A DNA stretch of 64,000 nt from Sternotherus odoratus (GCA_032164245.1 JAVMKO010000010.1:34438189-34502188); one strand, 5' to 3'; positions 11,342-23,104 are shown, counted from the first letter of the stretch. A program made the numbers and translations. Notes: generated by a model not told the origin, from the letters alone.

Positions 11342-12775
11342 AACTACTCCAAGGCCCCCGAGGAGCATGGGTCCAGGAGCAGATGAGACCTGGCATACTC
11401 CTCCTGCTCCTCCACAGCCCTGTAAAACCAACCTGTCTCATTCTGAAGTCTTTTGGGGTTCCCAGTGCTAGAGGGACGGGAGGGGCTGACTGCATTAGGG
11501 AAACAGTCAGATAGATGTGCCCTGCATGGTATGGGGTCCTTAAGCAAATACAGCCACCATCAGACTGGAAGCAAAGCAAAGAACACTGAGGGGCCACAGA
11601 AGCCATTCAGCCTCACAATCTGACCCATCTCCAACTGTCCCCACTGGCTGGGAAATCTCCAGGTCACACACGAGGAAGCTGGACCCTTCATTCAAATCTC
11701 TAATCACAACCCCTCCAGGGAGCTGCAAATAGAGCAGATTTACAGCTGCCCCAAGGAGAGGAAGCAGCTTGAAACGAGAGCGTAAACTTAGTCACAAGGA
11801 GCTTTTACGCCTCTTTTATCCTCCTCTCCATTGCATGCATCATTCCACTCGCCCTCTTGGCAAACACTGATCCCTTTCCTCAGCAATGCCAGTTAGCTTT
11901 GCTCTGTGTGCCAGCACCCTCAAGGGTGTCCCCAAACCCCTGCTCCCAGAGGGGTGCAGGCTGCGGCTCCAGCAAATGCAGCACCACACTGCAGGGGCTG
12001 ATGACAGTTTAACTGGGTACAGCAGTAAAAAATAAACGTGTATTAAGATGAGCAAGTCCTTTAACTTACCCGCCCCCATGCGCATACTGCCAGCCCATTC
12101 CCAATTGCACAACTGGGAAATTAACAGGAGAGAGATGCAATTTTCCCTGCCTTCCTTGCTGATAAAACTCCAGAGCAGAGGTGAGATCTGCTGAAATCCA
12201 CAGCCTGCCACATCTAGCAGTTTAAAAACAATACACAGAAATAACCTCTCGGTGGGAGCCAAAAATCAAAGCCTAACCCCATGGTTTTAAGTGAGCAAGT
12301 CCAATTTCCTCCTTTGTAGCTCCTGACACATGTTGGCTGCATGCCGCTTTCTTGCCTTGTTCCTGCACCAGAAGGCTCTGCACTGCAGGTCAGGGGATGA
12401 TAAGGAAATGAACAGTGTAATTTCCAAGGCCTCCAAACGCGGCCCTGTCAGCAGCTCTGGAGGCAGCTTACTCAACCGTGGCTAGAAGAGGGAAACCACA
12501 GTGCGAGGAGCTGGGACAAGCCAGCAGCTGCTGATACATGTTCCCCAATACCTCCCGGAAACCTTGGCCCTGCCTGCCTGGCCAGATTGGCTGGGTTTGT
12601 GAAAGCCGTTCCAACTGCCATTCCCTGAGAAGAGAGCAGAGATCTACACAAACAAGGGAGTGGGAAATGGCTCAGACTGAAAAATCTTGGTCCCCAGTCC
12701 GCCAGAAGCATAGCCCCACTCCCCATGCACAGCTCAAGAGACAAAAGCAGCTTGGGGAACACAAAATAGGGCTTT
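11342..12775. other. No gene recognised (intronic)
   Basis: Unique-looking. A short block at about 12088 (CAGCCCATTCCCAATTGCAC) recurs in diverged form at about 17457, so a small unidentified repeat is present. Confidence 0.45.
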
Positions 12776-12786
12776 CACTCCTATCA

Positions 12787-13019
12787 AGAATCAGAGAGGT
12801 AGCCGTGTTAGTCTGGAATAGCAGAGGTAACAGAGTCCTGTGGCACCTTAAAGACTAACTAAAGTATTGAAGCATAAGCTTTCGTGGGCTAATACCCACT
12901 TCGTCGGATGCAAGCAGTGGCTTTCACTGCTTGCATCCGACGAAGTGGGTATTAGCCCACGAAAGCTTATGCTTCAATACTTTAGTTAGTCTTTAAGGTG
13001 CCACAGGACTCTTTGTTAC
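12787..13019. mobile_element. Fold-back retroposon (inverted SINE-like repeat) with 11-bp TSD
   Basis: A plus-orientation copy of a widespread sauropsid repeat (core GGTAGCCGTGTTAGTCTGG) is followed at once by its own reverse complement. Arms 12827-12919 and 12925-13019 are near perfect, differing by a 2-bp indel, with a 5-base loop. The unit is flanked by an 11-bp direct repeat CACTCCTATCA (12776-12786 and 13020-13030). A TSD of that length points to target-primed reverse transcription rather than to a DNA transposase. Confidence 0.9.
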
Positions 13020-13030
13020 CACTCCTATCA

Positions 13031-13794
13031 GGTAGATCAGAGCTATCACATAATATCTGGTACCCATCAACAGGGTGAGCAAACTCCCCCAACCACCACC
13101 AGCAACTCCCAGCCCACAGGCATAACTAAGAAACCCAAAATGTCCATAAGGCCAACCTCCTCTTCCCCGGGGACAAGGATGCACTCCCAAGTCACCATGA
13201 AACCAGATCTTCTGGGTGCAAGCAGGTGCCCTTAAACCATTGTGAACAAGCATCCTACTGCCAGAGGGGACTGCCCTTCAGTCGCAACAAACCGGCTGTG
13301 ACATGCCAGTGCACACGTGCAGTGCGGGGAAATAAATAAGAGAGTTGAGATTCAAGCTTCCAAGGGGTTTGTTAAACTGAGAGCTTCAGGTGTCCCCTAA
13401 CAGAGTAGCCCATGAGTCATTGCCCATCACATGACAAGGCGGCTTGTGCCAACAGGTTTTGACGTCTCAGTCAACATTACAAATATGCATTTAGAGCATG
13501 GGATGGACACTGCTTCTCTGCCACGCACCAGAGGGTACCTCATTCAAACTGCAGGTGGATGCTGGCAAGAGAGCATCCCCTACTCAAAGGCCATTTCATC
13601 CTCCACTCGGGATTTCTGTAGGAGACTCAGACCACAACCAGTGCAGGCCTAGCTACAAATTCCCCTACTTTAATCTGCTTAATCTGGTCCCTCAAAGGTA
13701 TATTAACGAACACAGAACAGTCACGCTTTGTTCTGATTTTGTCTCGGTTTTGCATTACACAGGGCAATTTGCAAAACAAGGGCAGGTAGAAATA
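13031..13794. other. No gene recognised (intronic)
   Basis: No repeat end or coding signal identified between the fold-back element and the CR1 fragment. Confidence 0.45.
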
Positions 13795-14853
13795 CTCAGA
13801 TTCCAAAGCCAATGGGACCGTTGGGATGACCTAATTGGACCTCCTGTATAGAACAAGCCAGAGAACTTCCTCTACATTATTTTATGGGACTATCTTTTAG
13901 CAAGAGAGCCAAAGTCTTGATTTAAAAATTGCCAGTGATAGAGAATTCACAATGACCCTTGGTAAACTGTTCCAGTGGTTAATTACTCATTTCCAGTTTG
14001 AATTTGTCTAGCTTCAACTTCCAGCCACTGGATCCTGTTAGACCTTTCTCTACGAGACTAAGAGCCCATTATAAAATATTTGCTCCCCATGTGGGTACTT
14101 ACAGACTGTGATCAAGTCACCCCTTCAACTTCTCTTTGCTACACTAAATAGACTGAACTCTATCACTATCAGGCAGGTTTTCCAATCCGTTAATCATTCT
14201 CCTGTCTCTCTCTGAATCTTCTCCAATTTATCAAAATCCTTCTTGAATTGTGGACACCAGAACTGGACCCAGGATTCCAGCGGCGGTTGCAGCAGTGCCA
14301 AATACAGAGGTACAATAACCTCTCTGCTCCTACTCAACATTTCCCCATTTCTGCATCCCAGGATCACATTAGCCTTTTGACTGGGAGCTCAAGTTCAGCA
14401 GCTTATCCACCATGATCCCAAAATCTTTTTCAGAGTCCCTGCTTCCCAGGAGAGAGCCCCCATCCTGCAAGTGTGGCCTGCAGTCTCTGTTCCCGGATGC
14501 ACACATTTGGCTGTATTAAAACACATGTTGTTTGCTTGTGCACAGTTTACCAAACAATCCAGATCACTCTGAATCAGAGACCCGTCCTCTTCATTATTTA
14601 CCATTCCCCCAATTTGTGTGGCATCTGCCAACTTTATCAGTGCTGATTTCAGGTTTTCTTCCAGGTCAGTGATAAATGTTAAATAGGTTAGGGCCAAGAA
14701 CTGATCCCTGCAGGATCCCAAGAGAAACACACCCACTCGATGATGCTTTCCCATTTACAGTTACATTTTGAAACCTATCAGCCAGTTTTTAGTTCATTTA
14801 ATATAGGTCATGTGAATTTTATATCAGTCTAATTGTTTAATCAGAATGTCATG
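13795..14853 (-). mobile_element. CR1 LINE fragment, 3' part (left of nested LTR)
   Basis: Minus-strand frames encode the C-terminal part of a CR1 reverse transcriptase. The stretch LIKLADATQIGGMVNNEEDG is a decayed version of the FADDTKIGG catalytic region, followed by a block like RDLDRLVEWA. Frameshifts and stops break the frame, so this is a fossil. The remainder of the same copy lies right of the LTR, from 15491. Confidence 0.88.
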
Positions 14854-15490
14854 TGTCACGGAGTGCCCGAGTGATGGTCTGGAACTTGCTCCCTATGAAG
14901 CCAGATAGGACTCCGAGGGAAAACGTCCTCTCTCCGTATACGCCTGTCTCCAAGGCTAGGAGCTTCACGGGTACCCACTTCAACCTTCCTGGGTCTGACC
15001 TCAGAGCATTCAGCACCTTTTGCCCCTCCGTGCTCTTCCCCCAGCAATCCCGCCCGGGCGGGGTCCTGAGGAAGCCCATGGATTCTGCACCCCACTCCAC
15101 AGTCAGACATGACTCTCAGCCAGCCAGTAAAGCAGAGGTTTATTCGATGACCTGTTCCTGGTCTAACACAGACCATATAGTGAGAGTGACCCATTTTGGG
15201 GGCCAGAGAGCTAGGCCAGCTTGCCTGGAGCTCCCTGCCTCTTCTCTGCCTGAATCCAGCTAGCTTCAGACCCCAAACTGAAAGTCACTCTCTCCAGGCC
15301 CTCCTCCCCCCTGGCTCAGCCAGGTCAGGTGACCTCCCTCCCCCACTTGGAGTCAGATTACAGCTTCAGGTATGGACACCTGCAGAGAGGCTCTGCTTTG
15401 CATCAGCTACACATCCTTATCCCTTCACATAGATGCTCAAGAAATGCATAGGGGAAACTAAGGCGCACACAGTATCCCTACTCCGTCACA
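14854..15490 (-). mobile_element. LTR family copy 6, solo LTR nested in CR1
   Basis: TGTCACGGAGTGCC...TACTCCGTCACA, 637 bp, is flanked by a perfect TSD TCATG (14849-14853 and 15491-15495). CR1 reverse-transcriptase sequence continues on both sides, so the LTR landed in an existing CR1 copy. Confidence 0.93.
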
Positions 15491-15620
15491 TCATGTGATA
15501 CCAAGTCGAATGCCTTGGAGAAGTTAAGGATATCACATCAACGCTATACTATAGCATTGTTACTAAGTAAATTCAGAGCTAGATGGACACAGCAAGACCA
15601 GAGCCCTCAGAAATGCTCTT
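15491..15620 (-). mobile_element. CR1 LINE fragment continued (right of nested LTR)
   Basis: The minus strand reads like the CR1 block DFSKAFDLVSHD, joining in register to the segment left of the LTR. The right boundary is uncertain. Confidence 0.7.
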
Positions 15621-16550
15621 TTAATATAAAGGTGCCTCAGGAACTAGCAGCTAAGCAGGAGTGCGTTCTGGAACTTTCCACTTTCTGGAACCCACAGGAT
15701 ATGCAACCAGCCCAGCTAGCTATAGAGAACCCACAAAGACACAGCAGGTTCCAGGACTCAGAGCAGAACAGACATAGTGAGGAGCCGCAGCCTAGTACTC
15801 GGCAGGATAGAGAACCCATTTGCTTCTTTTGTTACCAGCCTGGCTCTCCAGAGAGCGTTGGGGACTTGAGCAGAGAAACTATTTCAACCATCCGCAGTTC
15901 AGAGAAATAACTAGCCCATCACATGCAGTGGAACATCAAGTCCTGCCGGTGACATACAAACAGGGAGGGGAAGATGGTTGGAATAGGGAACCTGGAAACT
16001 CTTATTGAGAGGTATTTGACTGTTACACTGCTTTCCTGCCACTGCTGTCAGCTAGTGGAGGAGAGCAAGGTCGGTCTCAGGGGCACCAGGAGACACCCAG
16101 AGGATGGTGAATAGGTGAAGGCTGCTGATATATATAGCAGCAGAAAGGGCCAAGGCAGGAGTGGCCTTCATCAGCTGATAGGATGATCTGAGGGACCACC
16201 ACAGGACTACAGGATACAACTCCACAGCCTTCTACACGATGCTGTGTCCTTGGAAGCATTTAGCTGTGCTTCTCTCTGATCATGGGAGTTAAAGCACCAA
16301 CAGCCCAGGTTGTGGGAATTTTTAGGAGAGGAAGTCTGGGAAAGAGACTGGGATTTGGGATTCTCGCTCTTCTTCAGTCTCAGTCTGGCCCTGTGCACAT
16401 TAGAGCCTGTTTTCAGTCACATCCAGCAAGCGCAGTGGTGACAAAGCTGCATCTGCATCCTCACTTGGCACCTTATTACAAATGTACAAGACACTGTGCT
16501 ATGGATTTCAGGGGCAAGAACGTAACTGCAGAAATATTTCTGAGAGTGTC
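15621..16550. other. No gene recognised (intronic)
   Basis: A small hairpin GCTGCTGATATATATAGCAGC-like sequence near 16120 is the only structure noted. No coding signal. Confidence 0.45.
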
Positions 16551-17190
16551 TGTCACAGAGTGCCCGGGCGATGGTCTGGAACTGCTCCCTAGGAAGCCAG
16601 ACTGGACTTCGGGTGAAGTGTCCCCTCTCCGTACACAGCCTGTTTCCAAGGCTAGGAGCTTCATGGGTACCACTTCAACCTTCCTGGGTCTGACCTCAGA
16701 GAATTCAGCACCTTCTGCCCCTCTGTGCGCTTCCCCCAGCGAGCCCGTCTGGGCGGGGTCCTGAGGGAGCCCGTGGATTCTGCACCCCAAATCCACAGTC
16801 AAACGTGACTCTCAGCCAGCCAGTAAAACAGAGGTTTATTCGATTACCTTTATCTGGTCTAACACAGACCATACAGCAAGTGTGAGCCCTCAGCTGGATC
16901 CATTTTGGGGGCCAGAGAGCAAGATAGCTTCTCTGCCCTCCCTGCCTGACTCCAGCTACCTTCAGACTCCCAAAACTCTCACCAGCCCCTCCTCCCCCCT
17001 GGCTCAGCCAGGTCAGGTGACCTCCCTCCCCACACTTAGGATCAGATTACAGCTTCAGTTATGCATACCTTCCAAGAGGGGAGAGGGTGTTGCCTGCTTG
17101 CTTACACTCTCACCCCTTTTCCTTCACATAGACACTTAAGAAATGCAAAGGGGAAACTGAGGCACACTGACAGTATTCCTACTCCGCCGC
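16551..17190 (-). mobile_element. LTR family copy 7
   Basis: This starts TGTCACAGAGTGCCCGGGCG. The far end is slightly decayed (ACTCCGCCGC in place of ACTCCGTCACA). It is near full length and in minus orientation. No clear TSD is seen because the right terminus is damaged. Confidence 0.88.
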
Positions 17191-20100
17191 TGCTAATATC
17201 TGTGCTTTAAACATCCTCCTTTAAAATGACTACCCCGGCAGTATAGACACGAACAAGGCTTTACAGCCAAGTTTAGGAACCACCTTTTCTGCCTGTGTGT
17301 ATATATTAGAAAGAATAGCTGCCTGTATCAGAGTAGTTGCCTGCGACTGCCAGTTCACTGAATGGAAGTCCTGGTGTAGACTGGGCATGGCTTAAGAAGC
17401 CCGCTCCAAGCTAGCCGCTTAGCACCACTGCAGCTAACCATCTAATACTAATGTTGCCAGCCCTTTCCCAACTGCACAACTGGAAAATTCACCCAACAGA
17501 GATATGTCCCCTCCCTTGCACCCTTGCTAGCTGTTCCTGGAAGATGGGCACTCAGCTTCCCACTCCAGCCCCTGAACACGGAGGTGCCCCATGTTGGCTA
17601 AGCCTCAGCCATGTGTTCATATGGCCAACGTATTATAGGCCTTGCCTACTCCAGCTTCTCCCCCACTGTAAGATTTCCCCATCTCTTCAGTATCAGCAAT
17701 GGTGGGAGTCCTGAGGGGAGAAGGCTAGTGCAGATGTTACCTGAGTTCTGACAGCACGGAAGCTCACCTGGGGGAGGGGACACATCCATCTGCAGCCCCC
17801 TAACTAACTACAGGCCTTGAAGGGAAGGGTGATGAGCCCCCGCCCTGCACCTAAACACACACCACACACAATATGGAGAGGGGCTGCTCTAGCGCTGACT
17901 TCCCGGTGGCTGATGTTTGCCTTTTCCTCGGCTGCAGCATCACATCTGGCCACTCATCCTGCTCAACAAGCTCTCAATCAAAACAAAGCCGGGGCAGCCA
18001 AGGAGAGCTGGGAGGCGCTTTTGTTTAATGCTCAATATCCCCTCCCTCCCCATCCCCCACGCCAAGAGGGGAGCAGAAGGAAGGAGGCAGCTCCAGAGGG
18101 CTGCGCTGACAATGGCAGCCGGCAGCACCTGCGGGGATGCGCCTCCCCCTCTCCCTTGGGCTCTGTGCAGACAGAGCAGCGAGCCCATGGCAGCAGGGGC
18201 AGAGAGTGTGGTAAGGGGCAGCCATGGGAGAGCAAAGGGAACAGCACCACACAGACATCCGGCACACACTGCCCTTCCCAGCCCATCACAGGGAGCCATC
18301 ACCCGGCGATCAACCCCTCAGAGCCTGCAGGCCATTTCGCACTGTGCACAGCCATTCTGCTGGGTAAACCCTCTCCCCAAGAATAACCAGGTGTTCCCAA
18401 GCCGCCCAGGCCTCCCAAAGAATGCTGGGTGCTGCCGGAGCTAAGCACACAACACCCCAACGCTGTCCAAGCTGTGCACATTAGGGCCCCTCCTTCACAG
18501 GAGAATAAACCAAGGCTCCACACTGGCGGCTCGCAGGCTACACAGGACGCTGGGAGAGCACCCCCAGGCTCATCTGAATCTGCACAGTGGGCAATATAAC
18601 ATTCCCAAGCCTGCCCCTGCCATGCAGGGAGCTGCACAGGGCTCTGGCAGGAACACACTCCCGTTCCTGCTACCCGCCCGTCCCCCCTCAATCAGTTCTG
18701 CTCTCCATTCTGTCTCCACAGAGACGGACACACTGATCTGGAACAAGCCCTCTTCCTGCAAAACTTTGCCGCTTTAGAGGACAGCCAGTTCCTGAGGCCC
18801 TGCTGGTCCATCGCAGGCACACTCTCTCCTCTCATGTTCTTCCCATACTGCCTGCAGCAGTCTTTTCAAGGTCTTTATCGCCCATGGGACCCCCAGCACT
18901 AGCCTTCACTCCACAGAACATGAGCCTCTGACAATTGCTGGGCCAAACCTGCTTCACTCTGACTGTCATTGGCCAGGGAGGACTACTCATAGCCATGGGA
19001 CTCCGAGAGCAAGCTGCCCAGCCATCTGTCCACCCATGCGCCCAGCTTTAAGGGGTGTCTGTGCGCCTCCCATTCCAGGCCCCTGGGTTTTACCCTCTTT
19101 CCAATGATGCCAAACCTAAACCAAACCATCTAACATTGTACAGCTGAGGCCTTGCACTGGGGAGTTTCTGGCAAGTCTGAGCCAAAAGAGACCAAGAAGA
19201 ATTTTCTAATGTCCCTAAATGACCTAGGTGCCTAAACTTACCTGACACTCACAGAGACTGAGGCACCTAAGTCACTTCTGAAAATAGAACTTCAGCTCCA
19301 AGGCTTTGTTTATACCCAAAAGACTAACTCTAATTAGAGCCCCTACCCCATCATCATGTGGATACACTTACATCCATTTATAAGCGTTTATACTGAAATC
19401 GCTTATTCTGGTAGGGGAGGGGAATGAGCTATGTGGATATAAATGCACCCAACTTGAGGAGTTGTACCAGTATAATTAGATCAGTAAACACCCCTCCTGC
19501 CCCCAGCTGACATCGCTATCCCAGTAAAACAGCCCCCTCTTACATCACTACAGCCACTGTTCCTGCCTGTGTGCCTGCCCACTCTCATCTAGAGGGATGA
19601 GCTTTTCACCAGGACGATTCCCTGCAAGCCGACCCAAAGACTGAATTCCTGACAGGAAAAAAACAATAAAAAAAAAAGTGCAGGAGAAACATTTCAGGCC
19701 GCTTAATCCATCAGAGGGACCTGACAAAGGGCACAGCCTTGTAGGTCACTTATGTTTCCCCCTTGTAGGTCACTTGTTTCCATCCTTCAGTACCAGAGGC
19801 ATTGACAAGCTGCGCTCCAGCCTAAAGGTTTTGCCTGGAACTTATTTCCCCAGCAGCACCAAGCAGCCTGTTCATAAAGCCCTTCAAACAAGGCAGGGCC
19901 GCAGCAGCTCCTACAGACACCTCAGGTTAGCTGCTCACCCCCACCCATCCCCCGCGCACACAGATTCTACCTGGCTCCTGAAAGAAGAGAGCCAAGTTTT
20001 GAGAGCCTGGATTTGATCTGCAGAAACACTGCTGGGGGGCTGGGGGCTGGAGCTGCGCTAGAAGTGGAGCACCGCAACTCACTCCAGTGGGCCTCTTTCT

Positions 20101-22164
20101 CCAAGCGCCCACACTGAACCCACCCGCAGCACTTCCTCCACACACTGGCAGGCCTGGGACCGTTGCACCTGGCCCACAAGCCATGGTACCACTCCCTGGA
20201 CCGGCATGTGAAGTGTGTGGTTTATATGATCTATCTGCACCATGTTTGGTTTCTTCCACTGTATGTTCAGTGCCAGCAGAAGCTCAGTGGTGGTGCATAG
20301 GCGTGACCACCACCACAGCAAGTGCTTGTGTGTGGTCATGTGGCACTTCGTGGGGGTGCTAGAGGGTTGCAGCAGCGGTGGTAATGTCCAAATTGCCTAG
20401 TGCAGACAAGCCTCTAGTCTAGAGCCAGGTCTTGGAATGGTCTTGTGCCTTCAAGGAGCTGTATCTGCTCATCCTGCACCCTGCAGCAGAGATCTTGCAA
20501 GGACAAGGCTACGCATGAGCTAAACTACTTGCACATGGCAGCCAGAGGAAGCGCTTTCCCACTGGTGTCACAGCAATCCAAGATCATCCGAGCAGGAACA
20601 AGGCAGCAGGATCATGGAGCTGCACAGGAAGAAAGCCTGCCATTTTCCACAGCCCTGCTTTGTGGATGGATTAGCTCCAGAGCCAGACGTGTTTGTTGCC
20701 AGGAGCAGCAACAGAATCTAAGCACCCAACGCTCATCTGAAGGAGAAGGGGGAAAAGGGGGAAGTTTGTGGGCAATACCCACTCACCCCCAGCATGGCCC
20801 TGCTAGCTCACCCATGACAATTTCTACAAGCTGCCACAAGGGTAGGCCAATGTAAAATAACATGGAAAACTGCCCACGGCCACAGACATATAGATGCTCA
20901 CACACTGATGATGACAACAGGTACACCACTGGGCCAATGTACAAACTGCAGGCCGGGGTAGAGGGAGAACAAGGCCCCATCATCCCATCTGGTGTTGCAG
21001 GAACAAAAGCAGACCAGCTCCAGCTTGTCTGGCAGACCCTGGGACAGATTCTATACTTATTAACACTTCCATATGGACACCGTCTCCCTTGCTACAACGG
21101 ATGTAATTATAGAGAAATCAATTTATACATCAGCTGCTGGGAATGGCTCAACACAGGGTGAGCGTGCGCAGAGCAACCCCGGCCAATCGGGCAGCTCAGA
21201 GAGCCAGTCATTCTGCCCCACTCAGCTGGGAGCTACAGGAGGAATGGAGAGCACAGGGCCCTGCATCCGAACACCCCAAGCCAAAGCCACCACAAGCTGG
21301 CATACCTTGTTACCAATTAACCACGCTCATCATCCCTGAGAGGAGCAGAGACCAGGACAGCATAGCACCCATGTGGTACCATCAATAGCAGAGCCCACTT
21401 AGCTCCAGACCTCAACTGCAGTCATTTCCCCAGAACAGCTCTCCAGTATCACAGGCGCTGGTGCATTCAGGTGTGCAGTTCATGGCTGCTGAGGATTACT
21501 GGGGAGCTAGGAGCTCAAGCCACTTTCAGCCCTGCCCACAAAGGGGGAAGCAAAGAGCTGCATCCTCTTCTCATTGACAAAACACACACTACGTCCCCTG
21601 GCTTCCTCGGCTTGCTGCAAAGTACACCAGACCTTGACTGTCAGGAACAATCCTACACAGGACCAGTGGATGGTAAGAAGCTCGTCCCTCGTTTCAAACA
21701 CTCATGACTCAAAGCTGTGGACTGGGGATCTCTCAGAGGTTAAGGAAGGACGGTTCTTTACTATACAGACCATTTTAAAGAGGCCAGAATCAGCTTCCAC
21801 CCATGGCCCAGGGAGCCATTTCATGACCCAACACATCTAGCTGCCAAGCAGCTTGCTCAAGATACAGCCTATTTTTTGCTGTTCCCAGTTCCATCCCGCT
21901 ACAGCTCACCAGAACCTAGTGCAGCACATGCGGCAAGTCCTGTTCCTTTTAGAGGACACTGGAAGCAACTGCCTCCATCTCCTGCTGCTGAAGGGGCGCA
22001 GTCCCGCTACAGCCTACTCCTGGCAAAGCATTAGGGGAAGAACGTGTACAGAGTGCCGCTCCACTGGAATGGGGGGCGGACATGGGGCTACGTAGGCTGC
22101 CTGTTCTCCACAGCAATGTCCCTCCACCCCGCCCCAGCAGGCTGGCAACTCGCCCGCCTCTTAC
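17191..22164. other. No gene recognised; intron 2 proximal to exon 2
   Basis: This is mostly unique. A GC-rich patch at 17.9-18.7 kb has overlapping frames on both strands and no domain. Sequence near 20395 (TTGCCTAGTGCAGACAAGCC) resembles the right end of a Chompy-type MITE. The open frame of exon 2 continues past its donor to 21949, but that part is intron. Confidence 0.5.
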
Positions 22165-22914
22165 CTTCTCTGCTTTGACCTTTTTCGGCTGCCGGCAATC
22201 ACTTTCCCCATCCTCCATCTCCGATTTAACTCCCAAAGGATTGAGCGCAGCTCCTGTGTCGATAGCTATACTCCCAAGCTGCTCAGCTGCAGCAGGTTCT
22301 GGCCCTTGGCCTGCATCGTACTGTCCCACCCTCACAGCCAGGGCAAGCGGCTGGAGCACGCCGGGCTCCTTCTCTGATGGAGCCCCCACACCCTCACTCC
22401 TTTCCTTCTTGCTCTTGGATGAGCTGCCCCCCTCCTTCTCCTTTTTGGAGCTGGCCACACTGCGAGATGCCTTGGCCGACTTCTCAGTGCCCTTTGGAAT
22501 GACAGCAGCCACCAGGCCGCCTGAACTGGCGCCATCCCCAGAGCGTCCCTGAACCTCCTTCTTGCCGCTGGCCCCCTCTCCGGGAGTGAACAGAGAGGTT
22601 CCTGGGGCCGACTTGCCACTGTCCTTGACACTCTTGCTCCTCTTGGATTTGGACTTGCCCTCCTTGCCCTGAGGGCCCGGCACCGGAGTCACAAACTTGA
22701 TGTTATCAGGCAGCGTGGCCACAGCGTTGGGTGCCGGCAGCCCCACCTCTTTGGAGCCTGACATTTCCAATTTCTGCTGGTCCTTCTCCAAGTCAGCGTC
22801 CAGGTCAATAATAAGGTTCCCTACTCCAATGTCCCACTCATCCCCACTGTCGTAGGTCTCAACGGGGTTCGCATCCACTCCTTTCCCTCCGGAAGCTCCG
22901 CTGCTCAAGGACAT
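22165..22914 (-). CDS. ZNF609: ZNF609 coding exon 2 (residues 1-250)
   Basis: The 250-codon reading frame begins MSLSSGASGG and continues through the acidic block TYDSGDEWDIGVGNLIIDLD, which I recognise as the N-terminus of ZNF609; the paralogue ZNF608 has a related but different start. Later landmarks are PDNIKFVTPVPGPQGKEGKS at about residues 75-95, a Lys/Ser-rich stretch, and KKVKAEK at the end. ZNF609 is a nuclear regulator with a single C2H2 finger, which lies in later exons outside this window; published work links it to cohesin loading and the Integrator complex. The ATG at 22914-22912 has A at -3. The longer open frame upstream starts with TTG and is not used. The exon ends on a whole codon (AAG) followed by the donor GTAAGAGG (GT at 22164-22163), so the intron is phase 0. 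Downstream exons are off the left edge. Confidence 0.97.
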
Positions 22915-23046
22915 CTTAGAGTTCACAGCCCACCTCAAAGTTCCAGGCTCTTCCCTGCCTCCACACCTTCTGGATCCCAGGCAGCAGCTGCAGCTATGTC
23001 CTCAGGCCTCCAGTGGTCAGGATCTGCCCAGGTGACGGCATCATCG
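22915..23046 (-). other. ZNF609: ZNF609 exon 2, 5' untranslated part with a short uORF
   Basis: A strong acceptor precedes this segment: a pyrimidine tract ending CTCTCCCTTTCAG, with AG at 23048-23047. The exon therefore begins at 23046 with CGATGATGCC. Two overlapping-register ATGs at 23044 and 23041 open a 16-codon upstream ORF that stops with TAG at 22996-22994. It is out of frame with the main start at 22914. The uORF could reduce initiation on the linear mRNA. The acceptor call rests on consensus only, but it gives an exon of 882 nt, close to the 874 nt I remember for the human exon. Confidence 0.85.
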
Positions 23047-23104
23047 CTGAAAGGGAGAGCAAGAACAGGTGTTACATGGAGCAGCACGGGGAACTTCCTG
23101 GAAC

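Larger units (their letters stand above)
1..22164 (-). other. ZNF609: ZNF609 intron 2, 5' part (continues past window start)
   Basis: Everything left of the exon 2 donor should be intron 2. I searched the minus-strand frames for the next ZNF609 exon, which I would recognise by its MESPVSTP-like start and the later C2H2 finger, and found none. A very long second intron agrees with the large human gene. It contains seven LTR copies, a CR1 fragment, a hAT nested in an LTR and a fold-back retroposon. Confidence 0.8.
22165..23046 (-). ncRNA. ZNF609: Candidate circ-ZNF609 (single-exon circular RNA)
   Basis: In human and mouse, back-splicing of ZNF609 exon 2 yields a circular RNA that is translated in a splicing-dependent manner in muscle cells (Legnini and colleagues, 2017, from memory). 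Here the same exon is bounded by a good acceptor and donor. Joining 22165 to 23046 continues the frame ...GAG AAG CGA TGA, so the circular ORF is 250 codons plus one Arg codon (753 nt) and then a stop. This matches the human description of a 753-nt ORF whose stop is created 3 nt past the junction. The circular stop TGA at 23043-23041 overlaps the uORF start at 23044. Whether the circle forms in this species is inference. Confidence 0.6.

Noticed and set aside
20281..20420. Possible Chompy-type MITE
   Set aside because: Only the right-hand end resembles the family. No left end or TTA duplication is found, so it is mentioned only in the regional note.
21949..22164. Extension of the ZNF609 exon 2 frame by about 72 codons
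   Set aside because: It lies beyond a consensus GTAAGA donor and loses similarity to ZNF609 immediately, so it is intron.
22915..22938. Upstream in-frame extension reading xRWAVNSK before MSLSS
   Set aside because: It begins with TTG, not ATG. The ATG at 22914 matches the known ZNF609 N-terminus and has A at -3.
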